Assembly: GCA_942159475.1 (NCBI GenBank)
Contig: OW804102.1
Coordinates: forward strand, 32,308,873 to 32,372,872
DNA: 64,000 nucleotides
From: Sthenelais limicola
Lineage: Eukaryota > Annelida > Polychaeta > Phyllodocida > Sigalionidae
Reading direction: 5' to 3'
Below the pieces are notes generated by a model. That model worked only from the letters and a program-made list of their open reading frames with translations. It was not told the origin of the DNA and ran no database searches. The translations under genes were made by a program, and so were the position numbers. Each line of letters opens with the position of its first letter. Position 1 is the first letter of the stretch. Positions 22,163 through 33,640 of this stretch are shown piece after piece.

Positions 22163-23085
22163 CATCCTGTGCATGTTCAGCTGATATATATATGCTTAGA
22201 AATGAGGTAAACTTACCACTAATACCTAATAATTGTCCATCGTCTAGGAGTGATCAATTCAATGGCTTACCTGCAAGCAGAAAATAAAAAGAATTTAGGA
22301 ACAACTCATTTAAACACACGAGTACAGTATTGTGGATATGACCTTATGAGGGTCATTGCAGCCTACCTATTCTTCAACAGCACCTTAAAATTCCCCTATT
22401 CCCTTTTTTACCTGTGATGTGTGAGATTTGAGAGGGAGGGAATTCCTAAAAAGAGAATGCTTCATTAGTTCAAGCCCCTCAGGGAAGATATTCTGGCCAG
22501 AAGACCACCTCCATTAACCCCAACAAAGCATATCCTGGACTCCCCTTGCTCATTCTGTTGCTTCTACCTCTGCAGTAACGCTCTGTCTCATGGGTAGAGG
22601 TATGGAGAATCTCAGAAGTCGCTACAGAAAGCTATCTTTAAAGATGTATCACCAGCACAGTTTCCTGGGACCAAATGAAAAGGACACTTTTCCCCACCAG
22701 GCAGGTTCTTTGTGACCAATCTGAAAATAATTGGGACTGAAAAAAATGGGAATAATCACTCACTGGGACCTTTCTGGGTTTTTTGGGTTTTTTAAAAAAA
22801 AATAAAATTTTGGCTTGTCATACAGGTAATCAAATCAGTCCAGACTGCAGTGATCCTTTCCCCCTTGTTTTTGACTGCTCTTTGCTTCCAATTTGTCATG
22901 AAGGTTTAAGCTTGTGGCAACAAATGTTTTAAGAGTCATAGAAAATGTTTTCTTTTGGGAGGAGTGTTAATTTGGGTTAACAGATCTTCCCTTATCATTT
23001 GGACGCAGAGACTGATGGGAGCCACTGATGGGATTCGATCGCAACACACAGGACTCGATGCCAGGAGCCTGAACATTGCAGGATG
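22163..23085. other. Unannotated DNA
   Basis: Base composition is slightly more balanced at 22370-22740, but no open frame with splice sites is convincing on either strand. A TTTTTTGGGTTTTTT stretch and an A run lie near 22779-22805. No RNA gene is visible. Confidence 0.35.
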
Positions 23086-23265
23086 CATCCTTAGTTGAAA
23101 CGTTCCTTGCTAAGCTATTTGTCTTGGGTTAAGTATGTAACTCACTACTGTAGGAATGACAATCAGCATTGTCTGCACAGCAAATTCTTTCCATAAAATT
23201 TCCTTACCAACTGCTTAGCAAGGGAAGGAAAATATTCAGGAAGGACTTGTTACGCAATGGGCCCC
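23086..23265 (+). mobile_element. Family C element, copy C3
   Basis: The right end TTGTTACGCAATGGGCCCC matches the C1 terminus. Internal words shared with C1 and C2 are TTCCTTGCTAAGC, CTACTGTAGGAATGACAAT, GCATTGTCTGCACAGCAAAT and CTGCTTAGCAAGG. The left terminus is eroded. Confidence 0.6.
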
Positions 23266-23940
23266 TGTCGCCTGCCCCATCCTAAACCCACCTTTATCCC
23301 AATTTCTGATAGATTTTAAATTCAGAGTTCTAAAATAACCATCCCTTCCAATAAAGATATTTAGCACTGAATACAGCTTTAAGCGTATGAAAGTAAAAAG
23401 GTTCAACGACTTATAATACTCGAGATGGATATACTTTCAATTTCCAGAATAGTGCCGCAGTCTTATACATACGATGGGAGAAGCCATATATCAAAGGTAA
23501 CACTGGAAAGGAATGAGCTTTCAAGGCTTAATGGGATGCTGCGTTCTAGCCTACTAATGAGCTACTTTAATACTGAGATACATATTGTCATCATACACTA
23601 TGTAAGAGCAATATTCACTAGCGTTAATATGTTAATCCCAATTTATGCATCCTCCGAAACGCAGGATGTCTTTTAGTTTCGTTCCTCCATCTAGATTAGT
23701 AGAATCTGCCCTGGCTCGAGAGGCTGAATTTTTGATGAGCGAATTGCCTTTTATGAAATTAAAAGGGCCATATATAGCATATATAACAGACTATTCTACA
23801 TTTACATATTTCTTACCTTACCATCCTTATCTCAAAAACCTGATGATATGCCTTCATTCATCTTATCTCACCATCAGTCATCCAGTTTTGTTCGAGGAAG
23901 AGCTGTGAATAGCACAGACAGTATTCCACTTCCATTATTC
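23266..23940. other. Unannotated DNA, possibly the body of a truncated retroposon
   Basis: It lies directly upstream of a retroposon-like tail at 23941-24000. An open frame at 23645-23908 has no recognisable domain. If the tail call is right, this stretch may be a 5'-truncated LINE 3' region, but no reverse-transcriptase motif is visible. Confidence 0.2.
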
Positions 23941-24000
23941 TTTTGATTTAATATATATGTAACTGTGAAATGGAAATAAAATCTATTATTATTATTATTA
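23941..24000 (+). mobile_element. Retroposon-like 3' tail (AATAAA plus (ATT)n)
   Basis: GGAAATAAAATC is followed directly by a run of about six ATT units. An AATAAA signal fused to a short tandem repeat is the hallmark of many LINE and SINE 3' ends. The element body was not identified. Confidence 0.4.
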
Positions 24001-24884
24001 GGTAAATAGATTGTTATTTTGGAACTAGTGGCATTAACTCTGACTATTCGAAAAAAGAGGAAATCAGTTTCTAGAGTCACAGGATCATCTTAATACATAC
24101 AATTATAAAGATTTGTGAGCTAAATGAGGTAGTCATATTTTAAGTTACCAAATATGAGTAAGTCAGAGTTCGTAGGGGAATTTCTCTGTTGTATATATGA
24201 CAGCGAAATTGCATATTGAGGAAACAGCTGGAAGGTAGGAAATCATCAACTCAGAGGGTAAGATTTATACAGAGATTATACTGGGGAATTCCCTTATTCA
24301 GCACAGAGACCTTCCAGTGCTATTGAACCTGATGCACACCTGAGTTTGCATATGACTAACTGATTCAATAATCTCACCTCCTACCCATTGCTCACTCCCA
24401 TCCATCAATTCCTTCTTTACATCTGCATGCTCTTCTTACCAGCCTAGCTATGATGACTAGGCTGCTATAATATGTGTGGTGTGGGTGGGTGATTGAAAAA
24501 ATAAAGATAGATCAGTATATATCATCAACATAATGCATTATACGAGTGTGTAATAGGATTTGCTAAAAAGAAAAAGAAAAACTAGTCCTCTATTACAGAC
24601 TAAAACGCTACTTCCACTGAAGTCTGTTTCGCAATTGTTGACTTTGCAATTCTTTTTTAACTGATACACGCCATTACCAGGTTTTTCCACTAAGGGTGTG
24701 GACAGCGCAGATTCTTTTTTTATTCTGTATTTTTTCCTCAGTCCCATGACCCAGAATGTGGTCTAGCCCTATAAGGAGCAGCTCACCTGAGTACGTGAGG
24801 TGGTGTGGAGGAGCAGGTCAGGTGAGGGGACGAGGCAGGAGCAGACATGACAATGACAATGGATTTGCTACGGTAAGGCTGAGG
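24001..24884. other. Unannotated DNA
   Basis: It is AT-rich up to about 24740 and then more balanced. A CTCAG/GTGAGC donor-like site on the minus strand near 24789-24797 follows a short open stretch, but this is too little for an exon call. Confidence 0.3.
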
Positions 24885-25035
24885 TTAGGGAAAGCCGAGA
24901 GAGTGAGAGAGAGGGGGGGAGAGGGAGGGAGAGAGGGAGGGAGAGAGAGATGGGGGGAGAGAGGGGGAGAGAGAGAGGGGGGAGAGAGAGGGAGGGAGGA
25001 GAAAAATGGAAGAAATGAAAGAAGGAAGGATGGAT
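24885..25035. repeat. Purine-rich (GA)n tract
   Basis: GAGAGAGGGGGG-type sequence with strong purine asymmetry. Frames through it are artefacts. Confidence 0.9.
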
Positions 25036-26325
25036 GGACTGAGTCACAAACAAGACAGAATAGCGAGAGTAGGTGCGACTATAAATACCCATACTAGAAT
25101 AAAAATACTTTAAAGTGTGTAAAATGGCATTCAGTATTTGTCAACACCAAAGAGTAACGAAAAGATCACAAGAGAGCTAAACGAGGTACATCAATAAAGA
25201 AAGGTGACAGGGAAGGAGAGTAAAAGACAGATGATTCCCTAAGGTAGAGCTAAATGAATGGTGGTTTGGGTCAAAGAGGGGCAGGAGTAGAGTTCTAGGA
25301 GTAGAGATAAAAGAGGGAGTGCTCACTTGAAACCAACGTCCACAAACCTTTGATGGTGAATCTATGAAATCACAGGTGAATAAGCAGATCAGGTATAGCT
25401 GATGTCTCAGGCCATCTCTCCAGTAGCACTCCAAACACAGCTACCAAATGTTTTCAATACTCAAGTCTATCTATATGCATATGATTCACAAAATGTATGT
25501 TCTATTAGTAATAGTCACATAATCATCTGTTTCTTATAATTGTCCTACTAAAACCAACTGAAATCGTTGTTTGTAGGCATGTTCTATTATTGTTTTATTC
25601 AATTTACTAGGGATGTTAACTATCACGAAAGACTAACAAACCAAGTGAAAAATGTCTCAAGTAGCCTATAGTCATATTAGGTTTTCCATTGTGTGACTGC
25701 GATAACTATCATAACCTATATGGCTATAGGTATGTATTAATATAATATCACATTGGATACCTAGTGACAAATCAATTTCCGATCAATAGATTTGGTAGTA
25801 TAGCAGATGTGTATTGGTCTATGAATAAACTAACAGGTATGCATAGTAGCCTTGACCAAATAAGCAGTCACTGGCCACACAGGAGAGAGAAAATAGAGAA
25901 CATGTTAACCAATGCATAAGGTAAACATCTATGAATACCAAGCTAGCACGTTAAGTGTATGATAATTCTTTAATTAGATCGATATTTATGTATCGGAATA
26001 CTGTGCATCGTGACGATAGACTCTTTCTCTTGTTATCGCTTGTACACATGTGAATCTTTTACTTTTCTTTTGTATTAATTCATCCTACCATGTCAAGCTA
26101 GCATAAATTAAATTACCGTCTGCAATCATCAATCTGTTTCCTTATGGATGTGAGACTTGATTTCTTAATTTCTCCAACTGGCATAAGTATTGGTTTATTA
26201 GATAACATACAGTGAAACATAGTCATAGCCACATCTTTTAAGATTCTTTAAGAATAATGCAAAGACTACGTTGTTATCATTATAACTACAGAGCCTTACA
26301 TCTGAACAGGCTTACATCTGAAGCT
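25036..26325. other. Unannotated AT-rich DNA
   Basis: No supported feature. Confidence 0.4.
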
Positions 26326-26414
26326 AGTCCTAGACCAGGAAACCGATTAGCGAATTAGGGGTCCAAACACTGACACACCATTCTTACCTGATCAGAGGGT
26401 TTGGACCTAGACTG
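26326..26414 (+). mobile_element. Family A element, copy A3 (5'-truncated, subfamily I)
   Basis: Only the right half is present: AGGAAACCGATTAGCGAA through CCATTCTTACCTGATC to the terminus GGTTTGGACCTAGACTG. Confidence 0.6.
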
Positions 26415-26583
26415 CCAAGGTAAATTATAAAATTGATCCGATGAATTCCAAACTGCTGGATCAGTAGCTTCTTTCATCAATTTATACTTATGATATGAAA
26501 CTTATGACTAGACGAGAGCGGAGAGGTGCTATCGGGGGGTGCTATATTAGCTGGCACTATACAAGTGTGGATGTAGACTGGAT

Positions 26584-26655
26584 TTATACATCAGTGTGTA
26601 CGATCCCCAGCCCACTCTGGGGTGTGTTGACACAGTGTACACACTGGTGGTATAA
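26584..26655. other. Inverted repeat predicted to fold as a three-way junction
   Basis: Outer arms pair as TTATAC (26584-26589) with GTATAA (26650-26655) and as CAGTGTGTAC (26592-26601) with GTACACACTG (26637-26646). Between them lie two separate hairpins: CCCCAG/CTGGGG (26605-26610 and 26617-26622) and TGTGT/ACACA (26623-26627 and 26630-26634). The resulting shape is a stem with two side arms. No family member of this RNA or DNA structure is recognised. Confidence 0.5.
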
Positions 26656-27778
26656 GCTCAGGTACCCACTATCAGCCTTTCTCTATACAACTCTAGCGTC
26701 TTCATCCTAATAATATGAGACCAAAGTTAGCATAGGCACACTTTACTTTAGAAGTCCAGGAGTCATTAGTCTCTAGAGAAATGTTTTCCATCATGATATC
26801 ACAGTTTGCTCCTTATTAAAAATATCGGTATCAAATATCGCAATTCTATTTACTGTGTTGTGACAGACAGCAATGACTTTGAGTGAAAGCAATAATACAT
26901 TTCTCTGGAGAGTCAAGATGATAGGGGATAGATAGTTTCGCCTACACCTGCGAAATTCGAATGGAAAACATTTCTCTCACTTGAGAAAGATCCTTGAAAG
27001 ATATTAAACGTATTTCATAAGTATAGCCTACATGTAAGCTACAACTTCTATGTGCACATGAAATTAATATAAACAAAATGTTTAGCCAATCCAAGGTATA
27101 CGCCCTATATGCCTAATGCGCGCGAAAATCAAAGTTCGTCAATTTGCATATCTTGTATCTATCGGAATTGTTGGACATTTTCCAAAATACAGAGAGCAGA
27201 AATTGAATGCCCTGTTTAATTGACAATAAATAATTGACAGATATAAAATCTCAGAAATAATACAAGACCTTTTGTTATGCCTACCGCGCCCACGCTTACA
27301 ATTAAATTTCAGAAAAAAAATTGAACAGCTGGTCTGTTGTCATTATAATTGATAATTACTTAATGATATCAATATCAGACTAAGAAAAAAATCAACAAAG
27401 GTGGATAGAAAATTTTGATTTTATAGGCGAAAAACTGTCATTAAAATGTCATATTGAAGTGAATAGGCCTATATGCCAACCCCTGTACCTTAAAGAAATT
27501 TAGAACAGACTCGAAAAAAAAATGTCCTAACAAAAGGATAACCAACAACGATACGCCGCAACCCTGCCCTAATCTGTAATTAGTCTTTGTTTAATGCCCA
27601 GCCGTTAATTTTACAACCGAAAGCATATTTTAAATCTTTTTTTATAGTCTGGGAATCGGTATCAATGGTTTGCACCTTTCAAAGTGAGCGAGGTGGAGAG
27701 GCGAATTGGTAGTCCATAAAGTTATAGACATCAAGGGAACAATAAACTAATTGTGAGTGACAACATAATTTGGATGAA
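26656..27778. other. Unannotated AT-rich DNA
   Basis: No supported feature. Confidence 0.4.
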
Positions 27779-28010
27779 CTGCGCATGCGTTAGCAGAAGA
27801 ATGGGTCTGAAAAGCGCCTCAAAAGCCCGCCATTTCCCCTACCCGCAAACATCACGCGAACCTCGCCTATACGTCCACCACGACGTCGTCGCGCGTGACC
27901 AACCACCTGTGACGTCACGCCCGGCGTCAGTCTCTAAGGCAACACGTGACGTCGTCAAACAAAACGAATGGTGCCGCCGCGTGAAGAAGCATGCATGTGA
28001 GGGTATGGAT
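27779..28010. promoter_or_regulatory. CpG-rich promoter candidate with NRF1, CRE and X-box sites
   Basis: This is the most CpG-dense patch of the window. It holds an NRF1 site (CTGCGCATGCGT, 27779-27790), a CCGCCATTT YY1/E2F-like word near 27828, and GACGTC cores at 27882-27887, 27911-27916 (inside a full TGACGTCA) and 27948-27953. An X-box-like GTCTCTAAGGCAAC (27930-27943) sits three bases before TGACGTC (27947-27953). A CACGTG E-box (27943-27948) joins the two. An open frame crosses it, but its Arg/Val-rich composition reflects CpG content. A transcription start nearby is likely; its direction is unknown. Confidence 0.45.
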
Positions 28011-29017
28011 GTGACTGGGTTTTTGTCAATGGTCACCATTGTTGCGTGATTGTGAGCGAGTGTCTGAGGCAGGTTTGGATTTATTATTATTGAAAACGCC
28101 TGCTGTAGGCACCTATGCAGTGCTACATGTATGTATTATGAGCTCCTGCTTGGGAAAAAACGGTTATTCATTCATTCATCCACTTACAACAAAGTCGCCA
28201 ATAAATAATAACTAATTGTGCGTTTGGGACATGGAGACTTTTTTGTACTTGTCGCGTTCCTCCTATTCACACCAAAGTCGCCCGCTCAAGAAAGTTTTTT
28301 TTTTCAATTTCAGAACAGACTTATATAGGCCTAGGCATAGGCTAGTATTTTAATCAGATATATGGGCTATTCATTTTTTCATTATGAAAGTCCAAATAGG
28401 TCTACCTATTCAAATTTAAAGATAGTAAAAAATGAAAATAAAGATAAAACAATTGTTCAAGTTTAAAGGTAGCCTATACATGGTGTAGATCTAGGCCTAT
28501 GGCATGTCCTCAGCCATGATAAACGATGAATTGCGTAGACCTATCCTTCAGAAATGTGCCAACTATTAACATTTATTTAAACTTCATATACTTGTCATAG
28601 CTATAGGCCTACATAGATCTATTATTGAAATTTGATTAATATATTAGCCTGAGGGTCTAAATAACTCCGCATGTGCATAGGCCTACTTGATAACGCTGCT
28701 ATAAATAGAAAGGCATATTTAAGCATAAGCGTTTCCAGTACATAATGCATAGCGCACTGCACATGTCCGCTGCATGTGTAGTACACATTGGTTCTTATGC
28801 AATGTGATGTATGGCAGATACACACGCATATGGTTACACACATACGCCTATCAATGAAGTGTAGTAGGGGCCGCCCAGAGAAATATATTGAGAATTGACA
28901 TTCATAGGCTCCTCCCAGCTGATGTAGGCCCTGTAGGTCACCGGGTACACCAAATATAAAACAGAAATCCTCGTCAAAACTATGTGAAATTGTATGACAT
29001 AGCGTAAAAAGTCCACT
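28011..29017. other. Unannotated DNA downstream of the CpG-rich patch
   Basis: No coding exon is evident. A TTATTATTATT stretch lies near 28080 and ATTCATTCATTCATCC near 28168. These could be simple-repeat tails of decayed retroposons, but no body is recognisable. Confidence 0.3.
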
Positions 29018-29214
29018 CAGTCTAGGCTCAGAGATGAGAGAGTCCCTCCAAACTGAGGGAAAGCCTCACGCTCCAATCCTCAAAATGTCATTAAATGCCA
29101 TTAGGATGCCTACTCCAGGCCAGGAGCGTCATTAATGTTAGCGCAGTAGGCGTCCAATCACTGACATGTGACCATTCATTATCTGATCTGAAGAGCTGTG
29201 AGCCTAGACCGCTG
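29018..29214 (+). mobile_element. Family A element, copy A4 (subfamily II)
   Basis: It starts CAGTCTAGGCTCAGAGATG and ends GTGAGCCTAGACCGCTG. Internal words are AGTCCCTCCAAACTGAGGG, CCATTAGGATGCCTACTCC and GCAGTAGGCGTCCAATCA. The ends pair with each other in the subfamily II version (CTCAGAG/CTGTGAG). Confidence 0.7.
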
Positions 29215-30141
29215 TTGTAATTTCAAGGTAACCGGACCTAGAAGGAATAGCCCGCATAATACCAATATATAGAGTTGCATGCAATACTTCACCGTTATAG
29301 CGTCCATTCCCAGTAATTAGGCCTACCCATTGTAAAGGCGTTGTGTAAGCCAGAAATTATCAAGATTTAGCTCCACATGGCAACAATGCAGGCCACTCCG
29401 AGGAACACATTCACTTTGACTCTGGTCTCCGACCCAGCATGGGGTAGAGGCCTTATCTTAAAATGCTCAATAATTGCTCGTAAATACCGACTATTGTGGA
29501 AGTGTACATGCAGTGCCACAGAAGCTAAATACTTGTATAAATGATTGCATCAGTCGAGCAGGGACTGTGAGACATTTGTTGCGATTTTAAAAAGCAAATT
29601 AATTTAATTGTATATATATATATATATGCGTAGGAAAGTAAATTATTAATATAGTGGAATATATTACATATACGGAAGAACAGGAATTCAAATATTCCAT
29701 TGTAAAATACTCTCAGTACATTGCAGACACTACATGGGGCAGATTAAGGATTAGAAAAACATTTTTTTAAAAGAGAGAAAAGTTGTTCATAATATACCAC
29801 TACTCTATGGACACCATCCAGTGCTGTAATTAAAGTATCAGGTGTCCACAATGAGTCGTTTACTCTGACTCTAGTCGAATCACAACATGATGCAAAAAGT
29901 ATAATGGACCCCCTAGAGGTAATACTATAGATGCAGGGACAGATAAGCAATTGTGATAGACACATAATCGAGCTCTTTGAACACATTTAAGATCTGTTCT
30001 GGATATAAGGTACAGGTGTTGGCAAGTGCAAACCCATCGACCATATTGGTAATTAACAAATAGGACTTTTTGTATAAGAAGTCAGCTCTCGAGGGACTGA
30101 ATTTTAAATAAAAGTGGATTGAATGCCTTGAAAATAGTTTT
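29215..30141. other. Unannotated AT-rich DNA with a (TA)n tract
   Basis: A TA microsatellite lies at about 29611-29628. No gene is supported. Confidence 0.4.
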
Positions 30142-30313
30142 TTTCTTAAAGCATACAAGCAATGAGGTTCACCAGCTACATAGTATTTGGCTGTAAGTTC
30201 TTTATTTCCTTATATAACACTACTTTATATTTTTAAGCATGCAAGAAATTATGTTCATCAGCTACATAGTATTTGATTTTAAATTATTCATTTTCATAAA
30301 TAACAATTATTAG
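30142..30313 (+). repeat. Tandem duplication, unit about 88 bp
   Basis: Copy one (about 30143-30226) and copy two (about 30229-30313) share TTAAAGCATACAAG or TTAAGCATGCAAG, then (A/T)TG(A/T)GGTTCA or TATGTTCA, then CAGCTACATAGTATTTG, then a diverged AT-rich half. Confidence 0.7.
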
Positions 30314-31546
30314 CGATAATGGAGGAACCGTAATACTAAAAACTTGCTTTATCCTGCGCACTCAGTCACCTTCAAGCTAGCTCCAACCACAGTTATGATT
30401 ACTCTGAAGTATAAGGTCAATGTATCCTACTTCATCCCCTTTCTCACAATCAATGTACATGTATTTAATATGCTATGTCTCTATAGCTCTTCAACTTCCC
30501 AGGTCTCGTGTATATAAATCTAGATATTAGTGTGGTACGCTGCAGCCCTGGTTATCTCCTGATGAACAATTAACACCTCACTTTATTTTATAGACATTTA
30601 GTCTCAATTTAAACGATATTAACTACATACATGTATATTTTGTATATCAATGCATGAGAAATGCTATAATCAACTATGTATTTTCGCTATCTATACATTT
30701 AACATGGTAAATGGAAAAATATCCCTGCAAGCACCCAGAAACTGGGTTCAAAGCGCAAGCGGTTATCATTGCATGCATGTCTTCTTCTATTCCCCCTTGA
30801 AGCTATGAAGAAGTGAGCTCATATTTATGATAATGCAGCAAGAATGTATGGTACATAATTAATATGGACAGACAGATCGATGACATTGCTAGTGTCATAT
30901 GAAATATGGATACCATAATGAGAGGGATAACATAATGGGGTCTATTATCCTGCCATTCTATGTCCCTATAGCCGTGGGTATGTTTCCGAAACAAATAGGT
31001 GCTTACCTAGAAGGTCAAGAAGAAAGGTATAGCCTAAAGGCATTGTTCATTTCAGACGTTGGGTTTGTACCTAAGTGATAGTTTTAATAGGTTTAATTTA
31101 TTCAGCAAAAGTATAAATATAAACCTATTTTGTTGTGCTTCGAGAGACTCATTAGAGAAAGGGTTTCTAATAGTTGTACTGTGGAACGAAGGTTTCACTT
31201 CAAGGATTAGGTCAAATACATGAAGACCTTAAATCGAGTTATAATTGATAGTGAGATACCTATAGCTAGAAGGGGGGCAGATACTTCGGTTTTATCATAC
31301 ACGATCCGAGTCATTTCAGTTTTATACAGAACAGGTAAATGTAATTAACTTTTTAAAACAAAAACTCATATGTAGCTGTCAGAGACACACAAAGCAATTT
31401 ACTTTGCTATAAAATAGTTCTATAAATTATTAACTAGATGGTCAAAATTAATACAATGTCTCACTCCTCCTTTTTACTCTTGAGATATATTTATTTCTAC
31501 ACGAACAAAAATACTGGAACATTTAAAATAGTTCAGCTCCTGACAT
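30314..31546. other. Unannotated AT-rich DNA
   Basis: No supported gene, RNA or repeat. Confidence 0.4.
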
Positions 31547-31885
31547 GGGGCCTGTTGTATAAGCTATAATGAAAGGAAAACGGTGTGTGGGAATTCCTAC
31601 ACTTTGCCCCCTCCTTCGGTGGGTAGGATCAACGAGGGTACATTAAATGTACTCTCGTTGGTAGGATACCCGCTGTGTGGATAGGCTATTCCTACCAACT
31701 GGGAACTTCCTTCCTAGAGTTGAAGCAATTCCCACAAAAATGTCCTTTCCCTAGCTTAGGGCCTAGTCCACTAAGCCGATTCTCATGCAATTCTCACGGA
31801 AGTTAGTGGAAAAGGGTCCTCTGTGGGGCAAAATCGCATGAGAATCGGCTTAGTGGACTACTAGGCCCTTCATACAACAGATCCC
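31547..31885 (+). mobile_element. Family C-like element C5 with nested palindromes
   Basis: The outer ends pair as GGGGCCTGTTGTAT (31547-31560) with ATACAACAGATCCC (31872-31885), like the family C termini. Inside lie GGGAATTCCTAC, CTACCAACTGGGAACTTCC and other words of family C flavour. A nearly perfect hairpin, CAACGAGGGTACATT with ATGTACTCTCGTTG, lies at 31630-31660. A separate palindromic element (31759-31868) is described on its own. There is no coding sequence. Confidence 0.55.
31759..31868. mobile_element. 110-bp palindromic element nested in C5
   Basis: The arms begin GGGCCTAG on the left and end CTAGGCCC on the right. After a 3-bp indel the arms continue for 22 bases with perfect pairing, around CACTAAGCCGATTCTCATG. 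The loop is about 40 bp. The near-identity of the arms suggests a young or conversion-maintained foldback element inserted near the right end of C5. Confidence 0.65.
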
Positions 31886-33055
31886 TGTCTCTGAAGACCC
31901 TTTACTCGGCAGTTCACAGAAGCAACATCTCCATGTACTACTACTGTAGAACCGCTTGGCATATGGCCACCAAGTCATGAATTATTCATTAGCGGGAACG
32001 CTATCATCCTCCATTAGTACCGTATAGCACTGAATTAAAGAGCACAGGTAGAGGTGTCAATGGCTGACCTATTATCACTTAACATTGACAGGCACAAATA
32101 CTATTTCCCATTCTCATAATATGGATAAATGTCAGGCCAGTTTTGCATCAGTTACTGGGAGAAATGGATGGCTATACTTTGTAACTCATTACCTTCGTAT
32201 ATGCAAAAACTGCGGGTGAGCTAAAGAAACGTTCGCTTTAATTAGCGAGGAGAGCGTTTAGCAGAAGAAACTGATATTTTAATGAGTATGATCAGAATCT
32301 GGTCACAAACTTATATAGTTATTGGAATTGTATTACTCCTGAGTGGTGAGCTTTTAATAGAAGAAACGGTGATAGTATTATCAGAGATGGAGAGAATGAA
32401 CTTCTGACAATTGCTATTTCCAATGTTTTCAAGTTATATAATGTTGGAACTGTATTAGTCTTGGAATAAGTTTATACTACTTTAAGAATACAACAGCCCA
32501 TTATTTTACTCCGATATTATCGCTTGTATTCATTGTTGTTGTTGGTACTTCTATTCATCTAACGATAATATCGGCGGGTCTAAGTCTGTGTTTATCCCAT
32601 CCCATTCTGATGCGATTCACGGGAGAATGGGAGTAGTACAAATAATTACAAATACGAATATTAAAACTGGATCGGTAGATGAACTTCCAACACAAAATCT
32701 TCTCCTAATTGCAAACTCAGGACAATTATAACCCTCAGTTTAGTCCAATAAACCATACAATTCGTCCCATATACAAGAATAATTTAGTCTGACATTTTAT
32801 CCGGTAGTCATTTCAACAAGCAAATGCACTTCCAAACAAGTACATTCCATTCACATACCTCTCCATCACGAAAGGCAAACATTAAACTTCAATTTACAAC
32901 ACTTCAACAACATCTATGTCAAGATCGAATCAATATGACATTACAGTTCAAATGACACTCACATTTATCCAATATTTAAAAGTAAATATTGACCGTTAAG
33001 AGCCGAATAAAGGACTGCTAAAGAGCCGTAATGGGGCGTACTAGAGATGTGTATT
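31886..33055. other. Unannotated AT-rich DNA
   Basis: No supported feature. Confidence 0.4.
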
Positions 33056-33135
33056 GTTATACGTACGTCACAACGCGACGTCCACGTGTCTGGAGCACGA
33101 ATAGGCTTACGTTAAGTCAACACACGTGCGTCGTT
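33056..33135. promoter_or_regulatory. Short CpG-rich patch with ACGTG words
   Basis: TACGTACGTCACAACGCGACG, in two overlapping parts, is followed by CCACGTGTC and CACACGTGCGTCG. These are E-box and hypoxia-response-like ACGTG cores in an AT-rich background. No gene is attached. Confidence 0.25.
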
Positions 33136-33399
33136 ATTAATACTTAAGTTGGGAGCACTCAATGATATCGGTGCTATCAACCTATGGTTATTGTCAGAAT
33201 ATTTTGAATAATTGACAACCTAACTCTGGAGTCTGGTGTTGTCGTTGTCTCGTCGCGGATGTGTTCTTACTGTATATGGATTGACTGATTCGATGGAGTG
33301 TTGAACTATAGGAAATACATTTTTGGAAAATAAATCTCATGGTTGAATCAACGAGAGTGGAATTCCAATCTCGTTGATTGAATATAATGTTTCTCAGCT

Positions 33400-33640
33400 G
33401 TTGCCAAAGAGGGAGAGGGGTAAGACACAGAGATAGGGGAGGGGGAGAGTTAGCGAGAGAGAGGGCAGGGGGGGAGAGAGATTTCAGGGGGAAAGGGGGA
33501 GAGAGAGGAGGGGAGAGAGAAAGAAAGAGAGAGAGAAGAGGAGGGGAGAGACAAAGAGCGAGAGGAAAAGAGAGAGAGCTGGGAGGACAGAAGAGAGGGG
33601 AGAGAGAAGGGAAAGAGAGTGTGTGTAGGAGGGGGTGAAT
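33400..33640. repeat. Purine-rich (GA)n tract
   Basis: GAGAGAGAGGAGGGG-type sequence. Long frames on both strands across it are artefacts of the repeat. Confidence 0.9.

Noticed and set aside
22985..23080. Minus-strand GATCGAATCCC resembling a polymerase III B box, suggesting a tRNA-derived SINE
   Set aside because: No matching A box at the right distance and no tRNA-like fold could be built. One B-box-like word is expected by chance.
24785..24860. Minus-strand Met-led stretch ending at a GTGAGC donor
   Set aside because: About 20 codons with Ser/Pro/Thr bias next to a CT tract; no independent support.
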